Shown here one piece after another: positions 1-5,535 of a stretch of 5,697 nt of DNA. A program made the translations under genes and the position numbers. The notes below the pieces were generated by a model. That model did no database searches. It was given only the letters and a program-made list of their open reading frames with translations, and was not told where the DNA came from. The first letter of the stretch is position 1, and each line of letters begins with the position of its first letter. The DNA comes from an uncultured Eggerthellaceae bacterium. GTDB taxonomy: Bacteria; Actinomycetota; Coriobacteriia; Coriobacteriales; Eggerthellaceae. The DNA lies in assembly GCA_910585565.1 (NCBI GenBank), contig CAJUFC010000186.1:1-5697 (forward strand), written 5' to 3'.

Positions 1-1
1 C

Positions 2-1738
2 TGGCACGAGGCGGGATGGAGAACCGACGACATCGTCATGGGCAAGCCCTACGGCTCGCTCACCGAGGCGGTGGCCGTGACCGACGAGGGCCAGATCGAG
101 CGCACGGAGATGCAGCTCGTCTCCTACCCTGGCGCCCACGAGAACGCCATGGACCTCAAGAAGCCCAACGCCGAGGGCATCGTCGAGCAGGCAGAGTCCG
201 GCCTCGCCTTCACCGTCAGGTCCGACATGACCGCGATCGTCACGTGGCAGGGCGACAAGACAGCCACGCCGTCCCATCTCGACATCCCGGTCTCGGTGAT
301 AATCGACGGCGTCACCTACCCCGTCACCGAGATAGCGCCAAACGCCTTCGAGGGCGCAGTTTTCCTGCAGAGCGTCACCATCCCCGAAGGCGTGACCGCC
401 ATCGGTCAAGACGCCTTCAAAGACTGCCCCAACTTAGCTGAGCCTGCGCTGCCGGTCACCTTGCGTCAGACTACCGAGATGGCGTCCGACGACGCTCCGG
501 AGTCGAGTGAGACAAATCACTCGGTGCCGTCTCAGCCTGGCGCATCTAATACTGACGCGATTGCTCCATATTCTTCGACGGGTAACTTGATTGACGTTTA
601 TATTTATCCGTCTATTGCACGACAGCTGACGGTTGAACACCATGCCACTAGCGCGGTTGCCATCGATAATAATCGTATACGCATTTCATCGGGGACTGCT
701 GTTGATGTGGGCTATTGGACGATTGCCAAAATAGGCAATCGTTCGGTACAGGTGTCGCATCTTAACAACAAAGGAGATACTCCTGCTTATGCAATCCTTA
801 AGATTCCTGCGGGCTTCATTGTGGCTGGAGCGGGTACGATGGGCTGGACGATTGCGCCGGGCGATGTTGGTACCTGGAACGAATCCGGTTCTATCACGCT
901 GACTCGAGAGGAAGCTGGTGGCACAGTCCCTCTCCTCACCACGAACTCCTTCAACGGCACCGGCTCAGCCATCACAGCGGCCCGCAGTGACCACAACCAC
1001 GACACGCTCTACTCGAAGCTGGCAGACTTCAACGCGCTGAAGACGACGGTGGGCAACAAGCTCGACAGCTCTGCCGTGAGCAACTACAACACCAACGCCA
1101 AGCTCGACGACAAGTTCAACACCAAAGTGGATGCGTCCGACTTCGGCGCCATCAGCTACAGCGGGCTCGATAGCGGTGACGCGAGCGTGTACCCCACGAG
1201 CTATCGCAAGGGCGGCACGCCCGCGCTGCCGAAGCCGACAAAGGCGGGGAGCGAGTTCGTCGGCTGGACGTGGGGCGGACAGGATACGCCCACGACCGAT
1301 CGCGAGGCCATCAAGAACGCATTTGCTCCCGGCGGCGCCATTACGCTGACGGCCAACTGGGGCGCCCCGAGCGCGAACTACTTCTTCACCGAAGGTGCGC
1401 CCTGTCAGGCAGGGTCGGGCGAGCAGACCCACACGATAGCCGTCAAGCTGGCGAGTGAGCAGAAGACGCTCTCGGGCATCACGTTCGCCAAGAAGGATGC
1501 CGCACCGTTGGGCAGTAGCGCTGACGGCATTCGCTTCCAGGTGGGAGATGCGACGCCGGTTGGCTGGGACACGAGCACCGGCAGCGTCACCCTGACCCAG
1601 CTGGGCGAGGGAAGCTACGGCGTCTACGTGAAGGTGACCGTTCCGGCGGGGGCGATCGACCAGTCGAAGGTCGTGCCGTCGTACGCCGATAGCAGTTACG
1701 TTTCATCATTTGCCAAGCTGAGCTACACGTTCGCCTAA
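2..1738 (+). CDS. Mosaic surface protein with BspA-like LRR, tail-fibre-like stalk and InlB-type repeat (5' partial)
   Basis: The reading frame is open from base 2, and the first internal ATG (38) has no Shine-Dalgarno site, so the gene begins upstream and 578 residues are visible. Residues 1-69 are unrecognised. Residues 70-145 resemble a BspA-type leucine-rich repeat (LRR_5), with the core VTEIAPNAFEG and GVTAIGQDAFKDC. Residues 146-196 form an S/T/E/P-rich linker. Residues 197-293 form a beta domain encoded by unusually AT-rich DNA. Residues 315-384 contain DHNHDTLYSK and a KLD-rich stalk like phage tail fibres. Residues 384-453 are an InlB B-type repeat (FVGW ... LTANW). Residues 454-578 form a C-terminal beta module ending AKLSYTFA. 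No LPXTG motif or C-terminal membrane helix is present. The product is probably exported and adhesive, but its signal peptide would lie outside the window. It is the first visible gene of a three-gene operon. Domain calls are by eye; the exact function is unknown. Confidence 0.9.
   Translation, partial: WHEAGWRTDDIVMGKPYGSLTEAVAVTDEGQIERTEMQLVSYPGAHENAMDLKKPNAEGIVEQAESGLAFTVRSDMTAIVTWQGDKTATPSHLDIPVSVIIDGVTYPVTEIAPNAFEGAVFLQSVTIPEGVTAIGQDAFKDCPNLAEPALPVTLRQTTEMASDDAPESSETNHSVPSQPGASNTDAIAPYSSTGNLIDVYIYPSIARQLTVEHHATSAVAIDNNRIRISSGTAVDVGYWTIAKIGNRSVQVSHLNNKGDTPAYAILKIPAGFIVAGAGTMGWTIAPGDVGTWNESGSITLTREEAGGTVPLLTTNSFNGTGSAITAARSDHNHDTLYSKLADFNALKTTVGNKLDSSAVSNYNTNAKLDDKFNTKVDASDFGAISYSGLDSGDASVYPTSYRKGGTPALPKPTKAGSEFVGWTWGGQDTPTTDREAIKNAFAPGGAITLTANWGAPSANYFFTEGAPCQAGSGEQTHTIAVKLASEQKTLSGITFAKKDAAPLGSSADGIRFQVGDATPVGWDTSTGSVTLTQLGEGSYGVYVKVTVPAGAIDQSKVVPSYADSSYVSSFAKLSYTFA
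209..436 (+). other. BspA-like leucine-rich repeat segment in gene 1
   Basis: The segment starts FTVRSD and reaches the stretch VTEIAPNAFEG...VTIPEGVTAIGQDAFKDCPNL (323-436). The pattern I..xAFxx...LxxVxIPxxVxxIGxxAFxxC is the hallmark of BspA-type LRR_5 repeats. Known family members are surface proteins that bind host or bacterial partners. Only about one and a half units are present, which is short for this family; more may lie upstream of the window. Confidence 0.75.
437..905 (+). other. AT-rich insert-like segment in gene 1 (linker plus beta domain)
   Basis: Bases 541-780 count to about 46 % G+C, against about 70 % for 61-120 and 68 % for 1861-1920. Codon choice changes too (TTA, AAT, ATT, GTT, TAT become common). 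The segment encodes an S/T/E/P-rich linker and then a beta domain beginning IDVYIYPSI (590) with many alternating hydrophobic residues. The frame stays open throughout. This looks like a domain gained by recombination from a lower-GC source; the edges are approximate. Confidence 0.65.
944..1153 (+). other. Phage tail-fibre-like stalk segment in gene 1
   Basis: The encoded stretch begins NSFNGTGSAITAARSDHNHD and continues with TLYSK at 1004-1018. It is followed by the pseudo-repeats GNKLDSS, NAKLDDK and NTKVDASDF. A D-H-N-H-D..Y.K motif followed by K-L-D spaced segments is typical of phage tail fibres and other trimeric shafts. Known shafts of this kind are often homotrimers, so gene 1 protein may trimerise. 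This is recognition by eye, without a profile search. Confidence 0.5.
1151..1360 (+). repeat. InlB B-type (Flg_new-like) repeat in gene 1
   Basis: The unit runs from ISYSGLDSGDASVYP, through LPKPTKAGSEFVGWTWGG, to ITLTANW. The order Y.G ... LP.PTKAG..FVGW ... LTA.W is the Listeria-Bacteroides repeat pattern, known to adopt a small beta-grasp fold in surface proteins. A single unit is present in this gene. Confidence 0.75.
1361..1735 (+). other. C-terminal beta module of gene 1
   Basis: About 125 residues follow the InlB-type repeat. They are rich in short alternating hydrophobic strands (KTLSGITF, GSYGVYVKVTV) and end SSFAKLSYTFA at the stop. The layout resembles the C-terminal parts of genes 2 and 3, especially the last strand. 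There is no sorting motif. It may be a folding cap or assembly module; this is inference. Confidence 0.45.
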
Positions 1739-1743
1739 AAGGG
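1737..1743 (+). promoter_or_regulatory. Shine-Dalgarno site of gene 2, overlapping the gene 1 stop
   Basis: AAAAGGG begins inside the TAA stop (1736-1738) of gene 1. It lies 10 bases before ATG 1754 but only one base before the GTG at 1745, so it favours ATG 1754 as the start. The overlap suggests that translation of gene 2 is coupled to termination of gene 1. Confidence 0.65.
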
Positions 1744-1753
1744 CGTGATACAT

Positions 1754-1843
1754 ATGAGTAACGTACGAATGAGCCTGCGCGGCTTGCTGGTTGCGGCTGT
1801 CGTGGCGCTGGCCGTGTGCGTGCCGGCCCTGCAGGCGCACGCG
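1754..1843 (+). other. Sec signal peptide of gene 2
   Basis: About 30 residues: a short n-region with two Arg, a hydrophobic core (LLVAAVVALAVCV), then PALQAHA with an A-x-A site before AEDG. Cleavage after residue 30 or 31 fits signal peptidase I. There is no lipobox cysteine at the cleavage point. Confidence 0.85.
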
Positions 1844-3652
1844 GCCGAGGACGGTAGCGTTGAGCTGGGCATAGCCGTGTCGGCGAACAGCGCAGATGCG
1901 GCTGCCGGCACCACAGCCTCGGTCGATGTGGGCATAGCGCTGGGGACGACGGGCGCCAGCTATGACAGCGACCCGTCGGACGGCACGTTGGACCTGGGCA
2001 TCATGGTGGGCACCGCCCGCTACCACGAGGTGCGCTTCGCGGGATACTACTGCGACACCGACGGCTCCATCGACACCGACCGCGGCCTGGAGGCGATAGG
2101 CGAGGTGCAGCGCGTCGCCGCGGGCCAGCAGGCAGCGGAGCCGGCGGGCACGCGCCGCACCTACACCGAGGGTGGCGCCGAGCTGGAATACTGGTTGGAT
2201 GCATGGTACGCGGTTGACCCCGTCGCCCATCCGGATGCGCGGCCTGTTGCGCTGGCAGACATCGACATCACCGAGAACACGGTTTTGTACTGCCTCTGGA
2301 AAAAGGGCTATGTCATACAGCTCGACCCCAACAACGGCGGCAAGGACCGCGGGGGCGTGGTGGCGTCTCCCGGATGCATCAGCGTGGTGCGCGACGAGGC
2401 CTACGACACGGGAATGTCGACGGAGGTGCCGGACGGCGTTGCCTATGCCAGCGTGCCGCGCGCAACGCGCCCGGGCTACGTATTCAAGGGGTGGTACTGG
2501 CCCAAGACCGTCAACGGCGCCCCGGTGACCGAGGCTGGCTTGGTCGTCCTCGACGAGGATCGCGGCCCCATCATTGAGGAGCCGGCGCCCGAGGACGGCG
2601 AGATTGCCTACGACTTCGTGAGGGACAACGCGGGAAAGAGCCTCTATGCCAAGTGGGAGGTGGCTCCTGCTGTCGAGATTCGCCTGCAGGACGCGCGGGA
2701 CGCCTCGGGGAACGAGGCCATCTACCTGTGGTTTTGGCCGGGCCGCGGCTACACCCTGACGCAGCCCTATACGGACCTCGAGCTAGAGGCAGGCAAGATC
2801 ACCTCTGCGCCGGGTGCGGCTGCCCTCACGGTGGCTCACAACCCGGTTCCGCCCTACCAGACCCAGTACTTCAGCGGGTGGGGGTATGCCAAGGCGACAG
2901 CCGAGGGCGACGTGTATGCCGACGATGCGCTCATAACCTGCGTCAAGGACGAGGAGACGTCTGGCTATGCCTATGCCTTCACCGGCAAGGCGTTCGCGGC
3001 TCCTTATGTGGGCGAGGGCCTTACCTGGACGGACACGAGCCACACGCAGGTGGACGACGCGACGGGGAAGGCGACGACCACGTTCGACGCTCTCTTCGAG
3101 ACCGCTGCGATCCGCGTGCGTGCGCCCTTCGAGGTCACCTTCGAGAAGAAGGGGCCTGCCTGGGACAGCGACCACACCGACGTGCTGCCCTATGCGCTCG
3201 AGGAGCTTGAGTGCGCCCCGGGCGAGACCGACAAATGGATCTTGTCGCTGCCGCAGGAGTTCGCGAACCTCAGCGACCGGACCATCTACATCAGCGGCGT
3301 GGAGTGCAAGGACGTGGGCGCCAGCGCCATCTTGCCCGGCGGAGCCGGCGGCAAGAAACTGTTCAGCCTGTACGACACCGAGGGAAACCCGGTGAGCAGC
3401 AAGTCCATCAGCTTCGGCTACGCGTCGGCCTCGGGTGCCAACAAGGTGACGGTGAGCCCCTATGACCCAGCGAAGTGGATCGTGCTGCCGGCGACGGAGG
3501 ACGGCGTCGAGCAGCCGCGGAGCCTGTGGTATGGGCTCAACCTCCTCGATGCTGCCTTTGACCGGGCGGCCATCGCGGTGGGCACCGAGGAGGACGGCTC
3601 GTACGTCGCCAAGATCGCGAACGTCAAGTACACCTATTCCGTCGTGCCGTAA
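1754..3652 (+). CDS. Secreted InlB-type repeat surface protein with N-terminal LGIxV repeats
   Basis: The protein has 632 residues from ATG 1754; a GTG at 1745 would add three residues but has poor Shine-Dalgarno spacing. Residues 1-30 form a Sec signal peptide (Arg near the start, core LLVAAVVALAVCV, cleavage near AHA/A). Residues 35-85 hold three tandem units, SVELGIAV, SVDVGIAL and TLDLGIMV. Residues 92-182 and 186-301 are InlB B-type repeats (LYCLW; YVFKGWY ... LYAKW). Residues 307-449 are a decayed third unit (YFSGWG ... DALFE). Residues 459-632 form a C-terminal beta domain ending IANVKYTYSVVP. The mature chain has six cysteines. It has no LPXTG, membrane helix or catalytic motif. It is a middle gene of the operon, 15 bases after gene 1 and 14 before gene 3. 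The likely role is adhesion or extracellular assembly; the exact partner is unknown. Confidence 0.92.
   Translation: MSNVRMSLRGLLVAAVVALAVCVPALQAHAAEDGSVELGIAVSANSADAAAGTTASVDVGIALGTTGASYDSDPSDGTLDLGIMVGTARYHEVRFAGYYCDTDGSIDTDRGLEAIGEVQRVAAGQQAAEPAGTRRTYTEGGAELEYWLDAWYAVDPVAHPDARPVALADIDITENTVLYCLWKKGYVIQLDPNNGGKDRGGVVASPGCISVVRDEAYDTGMSTEVPDGVAYASVPRATRPGYVFKGWYWPKTVNGAPVTEAGLVVLDEDRGPIIEEPAPEDGEIAYDFVRDNAGKSLYAKWEVAPAVEIRLQDARDASGNEAIYLWFWPGRGYTLTQPYTDLELEAGKITSAPGAAALTVAHNPVPPYQTQYFSGWGYAKATAEGDVYADDALITCVKDEETSGYAYAFTGKAFAAPYVGEGLTWTDTSHTQVDDATGKATTTFDALFETAAIRVRAPFEVTFEKKGPAWDSDHTDVLPYALEELECAPGETDKWILSLPQEFANLSDRTIYISGVECKDVGASAILPGGAGGKKLFSLYDTEGNPVSSKSISFGYASASGANKVTVSPYDPAKWIVLPATEDGVEQPRSLWYGLNLLDAAFDRAAIAVGTEEDGSYVAKIANVKYTYSVVP
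1856..2008 (+). repeat. Three tandem LGIxV-type units at the mature N-terminus of gene 2
   Basis: SVELGIAV (1856-1879), SVDVGIAL (1919-1942) and TLDLGIMV (1985-2008) are spaced 63 and 66 bases apart, giving units of 21 and 22 residues. Each strand-like motif is followed by a Gly/Ser/Ala/Asp-rich spacer. Gene 3 carries two similar motifs at the same place in the protein. I recognise no named family. Confidence 0.75.
2027..3100 (+). repeat. Array of InlB B-type repeats in gene 2 (two clear, one decayed)
   Basis: Unit 1 (2027-2299) runs from EVRFAGYY through LEYWLDAWY to VLYCLW. Unit 2 (2309-2656) runs from YVIQLDPNNGG through RPGYVFKGWYW to SLYAKW. Unit 3 (2672-3100) runs from VEIRLQDA through YFSGWGYAK to TTTFDALFE, where the usual final Trp is replaced by Phe and the unit is lengthened. 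The first-strand, GW and final LYA.W landmarks are those of the Listeria-Bacteroides repeat. Confidence 0.8.
3128..3649 (+). other. C-terminal beta domain of gene 2
   Basis: About 174 residues start FEVTFEKKG. They include the strand DRTIYISGVECKD and finish SLWYGLNLL ... GSYVAKIANVKYTYSVVP. From memory, C-terminal domains of many Gram-positive repeat proteins end with a similar 'IANVxFT' strand. Two of the six cysteines of the mature chain lie here (ELEC, GVEC). The function is unknown; a capping or assembly role is a guess. Confidence 0.5.
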
Positions 3653-3657
3653 GGGGG
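3651..3657 (+). promoter_or_regulatory. Shine-Dalgarno site of gene 3, overlapping the gene 2 stop
   Basis: AAGGGGG shares two bases with the TAA stop of gene 2 (3650-3652). It directly abuts ATG 3658, which is too close, and lies 9 bases before ATG 3667, which is good spacing. It therefore supports 3667 as the start and implies translational coupling with gene 2. Confidence 0.65.
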
Positions 3658-3666
3658 ATGAGCATC

Positions 3667-3837
3667 ATGCGCTGTATGTTGAGACGCGGCTCCCCTGCTT
3701 CCGGAGGGGCGCGCCCGCACGTGCGCGTGCGGCGAGCGGGGGTGCGAGCAGGGTCGCGCGTACGCCTGGTGGCGGCGTTGGCGACACTCGTGATGGCGGT
3801 GGGCGCATGCCTGGGCGTAAGCATCGCGGCAGTCGCG
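3667..3837 (+). other. Arg-rich signal sequence of gene 3
   Basis: Residues 1-33 are basic (RR, VRVRR, VR) and residues 34-57 are hydrophobic, ending AAVA before TGSDA, a plausible A-x-A cleavage site. If translation starts at GTG 3721, the n-region shrinks to about 15 residues and looks like a standard signal peptide. An uncleaved N-terminal anchor is possible. Confidence 0.7.
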
Positions 3838-5535
3838 ACCGGGTCAGACGCGGTGCCCTTGCGCTCGTCGACCTCGTCCACGCTGGGCATCTTCGTCGAG
3901 AACGGCTTGACCGACGAGGAGATGCAGGAGGCCGACATCGTCGGCAACGATTCGAACCTGGGGATATTCGTGACGTCTGCCGTGAGCGAGGACATCACCG
4001 TCACGTTCATGACGCAAGGGGCCGTGTACGAGACGGTGAAGGTGGGATATGGGTACGTGCTGAGTGCTCCGGCCGCATCACCCGAGTGGGCAGGCTCGTG
4101 GGAGGGCGACGGGGACGACCCGCCTGCCCCCAAGCCGGTCTTTGGAGGCTGGTGCATAGACGAGGCAGGCAGTGTCGCCTATGACTTCTCGTACCCGGTG
4201 ACGAGGGAGATGACCCTGTACGCCAGCTGGGACACCGGCACCAAGGTAAACGTCACGCTGCACGCGCTGGGCGGCGAGTTGGACGACCCGACTGGGCTGC
4301 CGGACAAGCTGGAGAGCCTGACGCTCGCGCGCTACGTCAGCTCGCCCTATCGGTCGCTGCCGACGCCAGCGCGCACGGGCTATACGTTTTTGGGCTGGTG
4401 GAGCGAAGACGGGCGGCAGACCGGCGCATGGGGCACCTTGATCGAGGCGTCCACGGTCGTGGGCGACATCGCTGAGGCAGATCACGACCTGTACGCCAAG
4501 TGGCAGGCGAACGGCTACTTCGTTCGCTACGTGAACAACACCGACCTCGCCGGTGGCGGCGCACAACACGAGGCAAGCGCGACGTATGACGTGCCGCATA
4601 CCCTTCTGACGTGGTCGGAGGTGCAAAGGAGCGGCTTCTACGCTCCCAGCGGCAAGGCGTTCCAGGGATGGAACACGCGCCCCGACGGAAGCGGCACCTC
4701 CTATGAGGCGGGGGCTGCCGTCACGAATCTCGCAACGGACGAGGGCGCCTACGTCGCCCTGTATGCCGAGTGGGTCGATGACGGGACGATAGACCCAGGC
4801 CCGTTCGATGTCACGTTCGTCTACGACGATGGCGCGACGGAGGACGTGACCGTCACGGTCGAGCGCGGACAGCGCGTGCCCGAGCCGACGATGCCCAAGA
4901 GAACGGGATACCAGTTCGCGGGCTGGCTGACGTCGACCGGTGCGGCGTGGAGCTTCGACGCGCCGGTGTTCGGGCACCTCACGTTGCGGGCGAGCTGGAC
5001 GCTGCGTTTGGATGTGACCGTGCCGGCGAGCGTGGGCCTGGCGGTTGATGCCGCCTCGGGTGCGGTGAGCGCTCCTGAGATGGGCGCCTATGCCCTCAAG
5101 AGCCGCACGGTGGCGCCGGTCGAGGTGACGGCACTGGCGCTCAGGAGCGAGCAGGCCGAGCTGGACGGCTTTTTCGAGCTGACCGAGGACGCGCGCGGCT
5201 GGAGGGAAGCGCTGGGAGAGACGCGGCTTTCTCTGCGCACAGATGCGTTGGGTGCTGCGCCGGTGTCGCTGGCGCTTGCGGGCGATGCGGACGCGGATGG
5301 CGCGGCGTGGAGGAGCGCGTATGCGCTGTCTGATGCCGAGCGTGCCGTGTACCGCCTGGGCGCCTTCAGCTATACGGGGGTGACATTCGACGAGACCTGG
5401 GAGGGCGGCGACCCCAGCGAGCGGCTGCCGCTCGAGCTGGCGATGACGATATCTGGCCAGCTGAACGTGCGCAACGGCATCGCTGGCGCCGTGCCCATCA
5501 CCCACCTCACCGTGACCGTCGCCGCGCAGGCATGA
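3667..5535 (+). CDS. Secreted surface protein with four InlB-type repeats and LGIFV motifs
   Basis: The protein has 622 residues from ATG 3667. ATG 3658 has no room for its Shine-Dalgarno site, and GTG 3721, preceded by GGAGGGG 11 bases upstream, is a real alternative. A long Arg-rich n-region (ten Arg in 33 residues) precedes the hydrophobic core LVAALATLVMAVGACLGVSIAAVA, with possible cleavage after residue 57. TLGIFV and NLGIFV (residues 72-102) echo the gene 2 motifs. Four InlB B-type repeats follow at residues 110-188, 193-279, 283-369 and 380-444, ending LYASW, LYAKW, LYAEW and LRASW. A C-terminal beta domain (446-622) starts LRLDVTVPASVG and ends THLTVTVAAQA. There is no LPXTG or C-terminal anchor. 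It is the last gene of the operon, followed by a strong hairpin. The likely role is an exported adhesin or assembly subunit; the ligand is unknown. Confidence 0.92.
   Translation: MRCMLRRGSPASGGARPHVRVRRAGVRAGSRVRLVAALATLVMAVGACLGVSIAAVATGSDAVPLRSSTSSTLGIFVENGLTDEEMQEADIVGNDSNLGIFVTSAVSEDITVTFMTQGAVYETVKVGYGYVLSAPAASPEWAGSWEGDGDDPPAPKPVFGGWCIDEAGSVAYDFSYPVTREMTLYASWDTGTKVNVTLHALGGELDDPTGLPDKLESLTLARYVSSPYRSLPTPARTGYTFLGWWSEDGRQTGAWGTLIEASTVVGDIAEADHDLYAKWQANGYFVRYVNNTDLAGGGAQHEASATYDVPHTLLTWSEVQRSGFYAPSGKAFQGWNTRPDGSGTSYEAGAAVTNLATDEGAYVALYAEWVDDGTIDPGPFDVTFVYDDGATEDVTVTVERGQRVPEPTMPKRTGYQFAGWLTSTGAAWSFDAPVFGHLTLRASWTLRLDVTVPASVGLAVDAASGAVSAPEMGAYALKSRTVAPVEVTALALRSEQAELDGFFELTEDARGWREALGETRLSLRTDALGAAPVSLALAGDADADGAAWRSAYALSDAERAVYRLGAFSYTGVTFDETWEGGDPSERLPLELAMTISGQLNVRNGIAGAVPITHLTVTVAAQA
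3703..3709 (+). promoter_or_regulatory. Possible internal Shine-Dalgarno site for a GTG start at 3721
   Basis: GGAGGGG lies 11 bases before an in-frame GTG (3721) and matches the anti-Shine-Dalgarno better than the site at 3651. It could give a shorter product with a normal-length signal peptide. It may also be a chance match in GC-rich coding DNA. Confidence 0.35.
3880..3972 (+). repeat. Two LGIFV motifs near the mature N-terminus of gene 3
   Basis: TLGIFV (3880-3897) and NLGIFV (3955-3972) are 75 bases, 25 residues, apart, separated by an acidic spacer (TDDEEM-like and EADIVGND). They correspond in position to the LGIxV units of gene 2. No family is recognised. Confidence 0.65.
3994..4998 (+). 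repeat. Array of four InlB B-type repeats in gene 3
   Basis: The units are 3994-4230 (PVFGGWC ... LYASW), 4243-4503 (RTGYTFLGWW ... LYAKW), 4513-4773 (KAFQGWN ... LYAEW) and 4804-4998 (RTGYQFAGWL ... LRASW). The final LYA.W coding sequences are close at DNA level (for example 4216-4230, 4489-4503, 4759-4773), which fits duplication followed by divergence. Unit 4 is shortest and closest to the usual 65-70-residue family length. Confidence 0.85.
5002..5532 (+). other. C-terminal beta domain of gene 3
   Basis: About 177 residues begin LRLDVTVPASVGLAVDA and continue with SRTVAPVEVTALAL. From memory, this resembles a domain common at the end of Gram-positive repeat surface proteins, which reads VTVPxxLxVxVxxDGxV ... 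PVxVTxI. It ends with alternating hydrophobic strands (LELAMTI; THLTVTVAAQA). The role is unknown. Confidence 0.5.

Noticed and set aside
3..11. GGCACGAGG near the left edge, like an old cDNA-library linker
   Set aside because: It is in frame with gene 1 and lacks the adjoining EcoRI sequence, so coincidence is the simpler explanation.
38..40. ATG 38 as the real start of gene 1
   Set aside because: No Shine-Dalgarno site precedes it and the frame is open back to the first complete codon, so the gene most likely starts outside the window.
16..441. 141-codon plus-strand frame with an early ATG
   Set aside because: The translation is Arg/His-rich, typical of a shadow frame, whereas the overlapping frame of gene 1 encodes a recognisable LRR.
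591..618. TTGACG ... TATTGC promoter-like pair in the AT-rich part of gene 1
   Set aside because: The -10 match is poor, it sits inside a coding domain, and the nearest gene start is more than 1.1 kb away.
965..2230. Minus-strand open frames (965-1432 and 1706-2230)
   Set aside because: They oppose clear domains of genes 1 and 2, have low-complexity Arg/Val/Ala composition and show no motif or ribosome site.
3793..3810. Lipobox-like VGAC in the leader of gene 3
   Set aside because: More hydrophobic residues (LGVSIAAVA) follow the cysteine, which does not fit a mature lipoprotein N-terminus; a signal peptidase I site lies further on.
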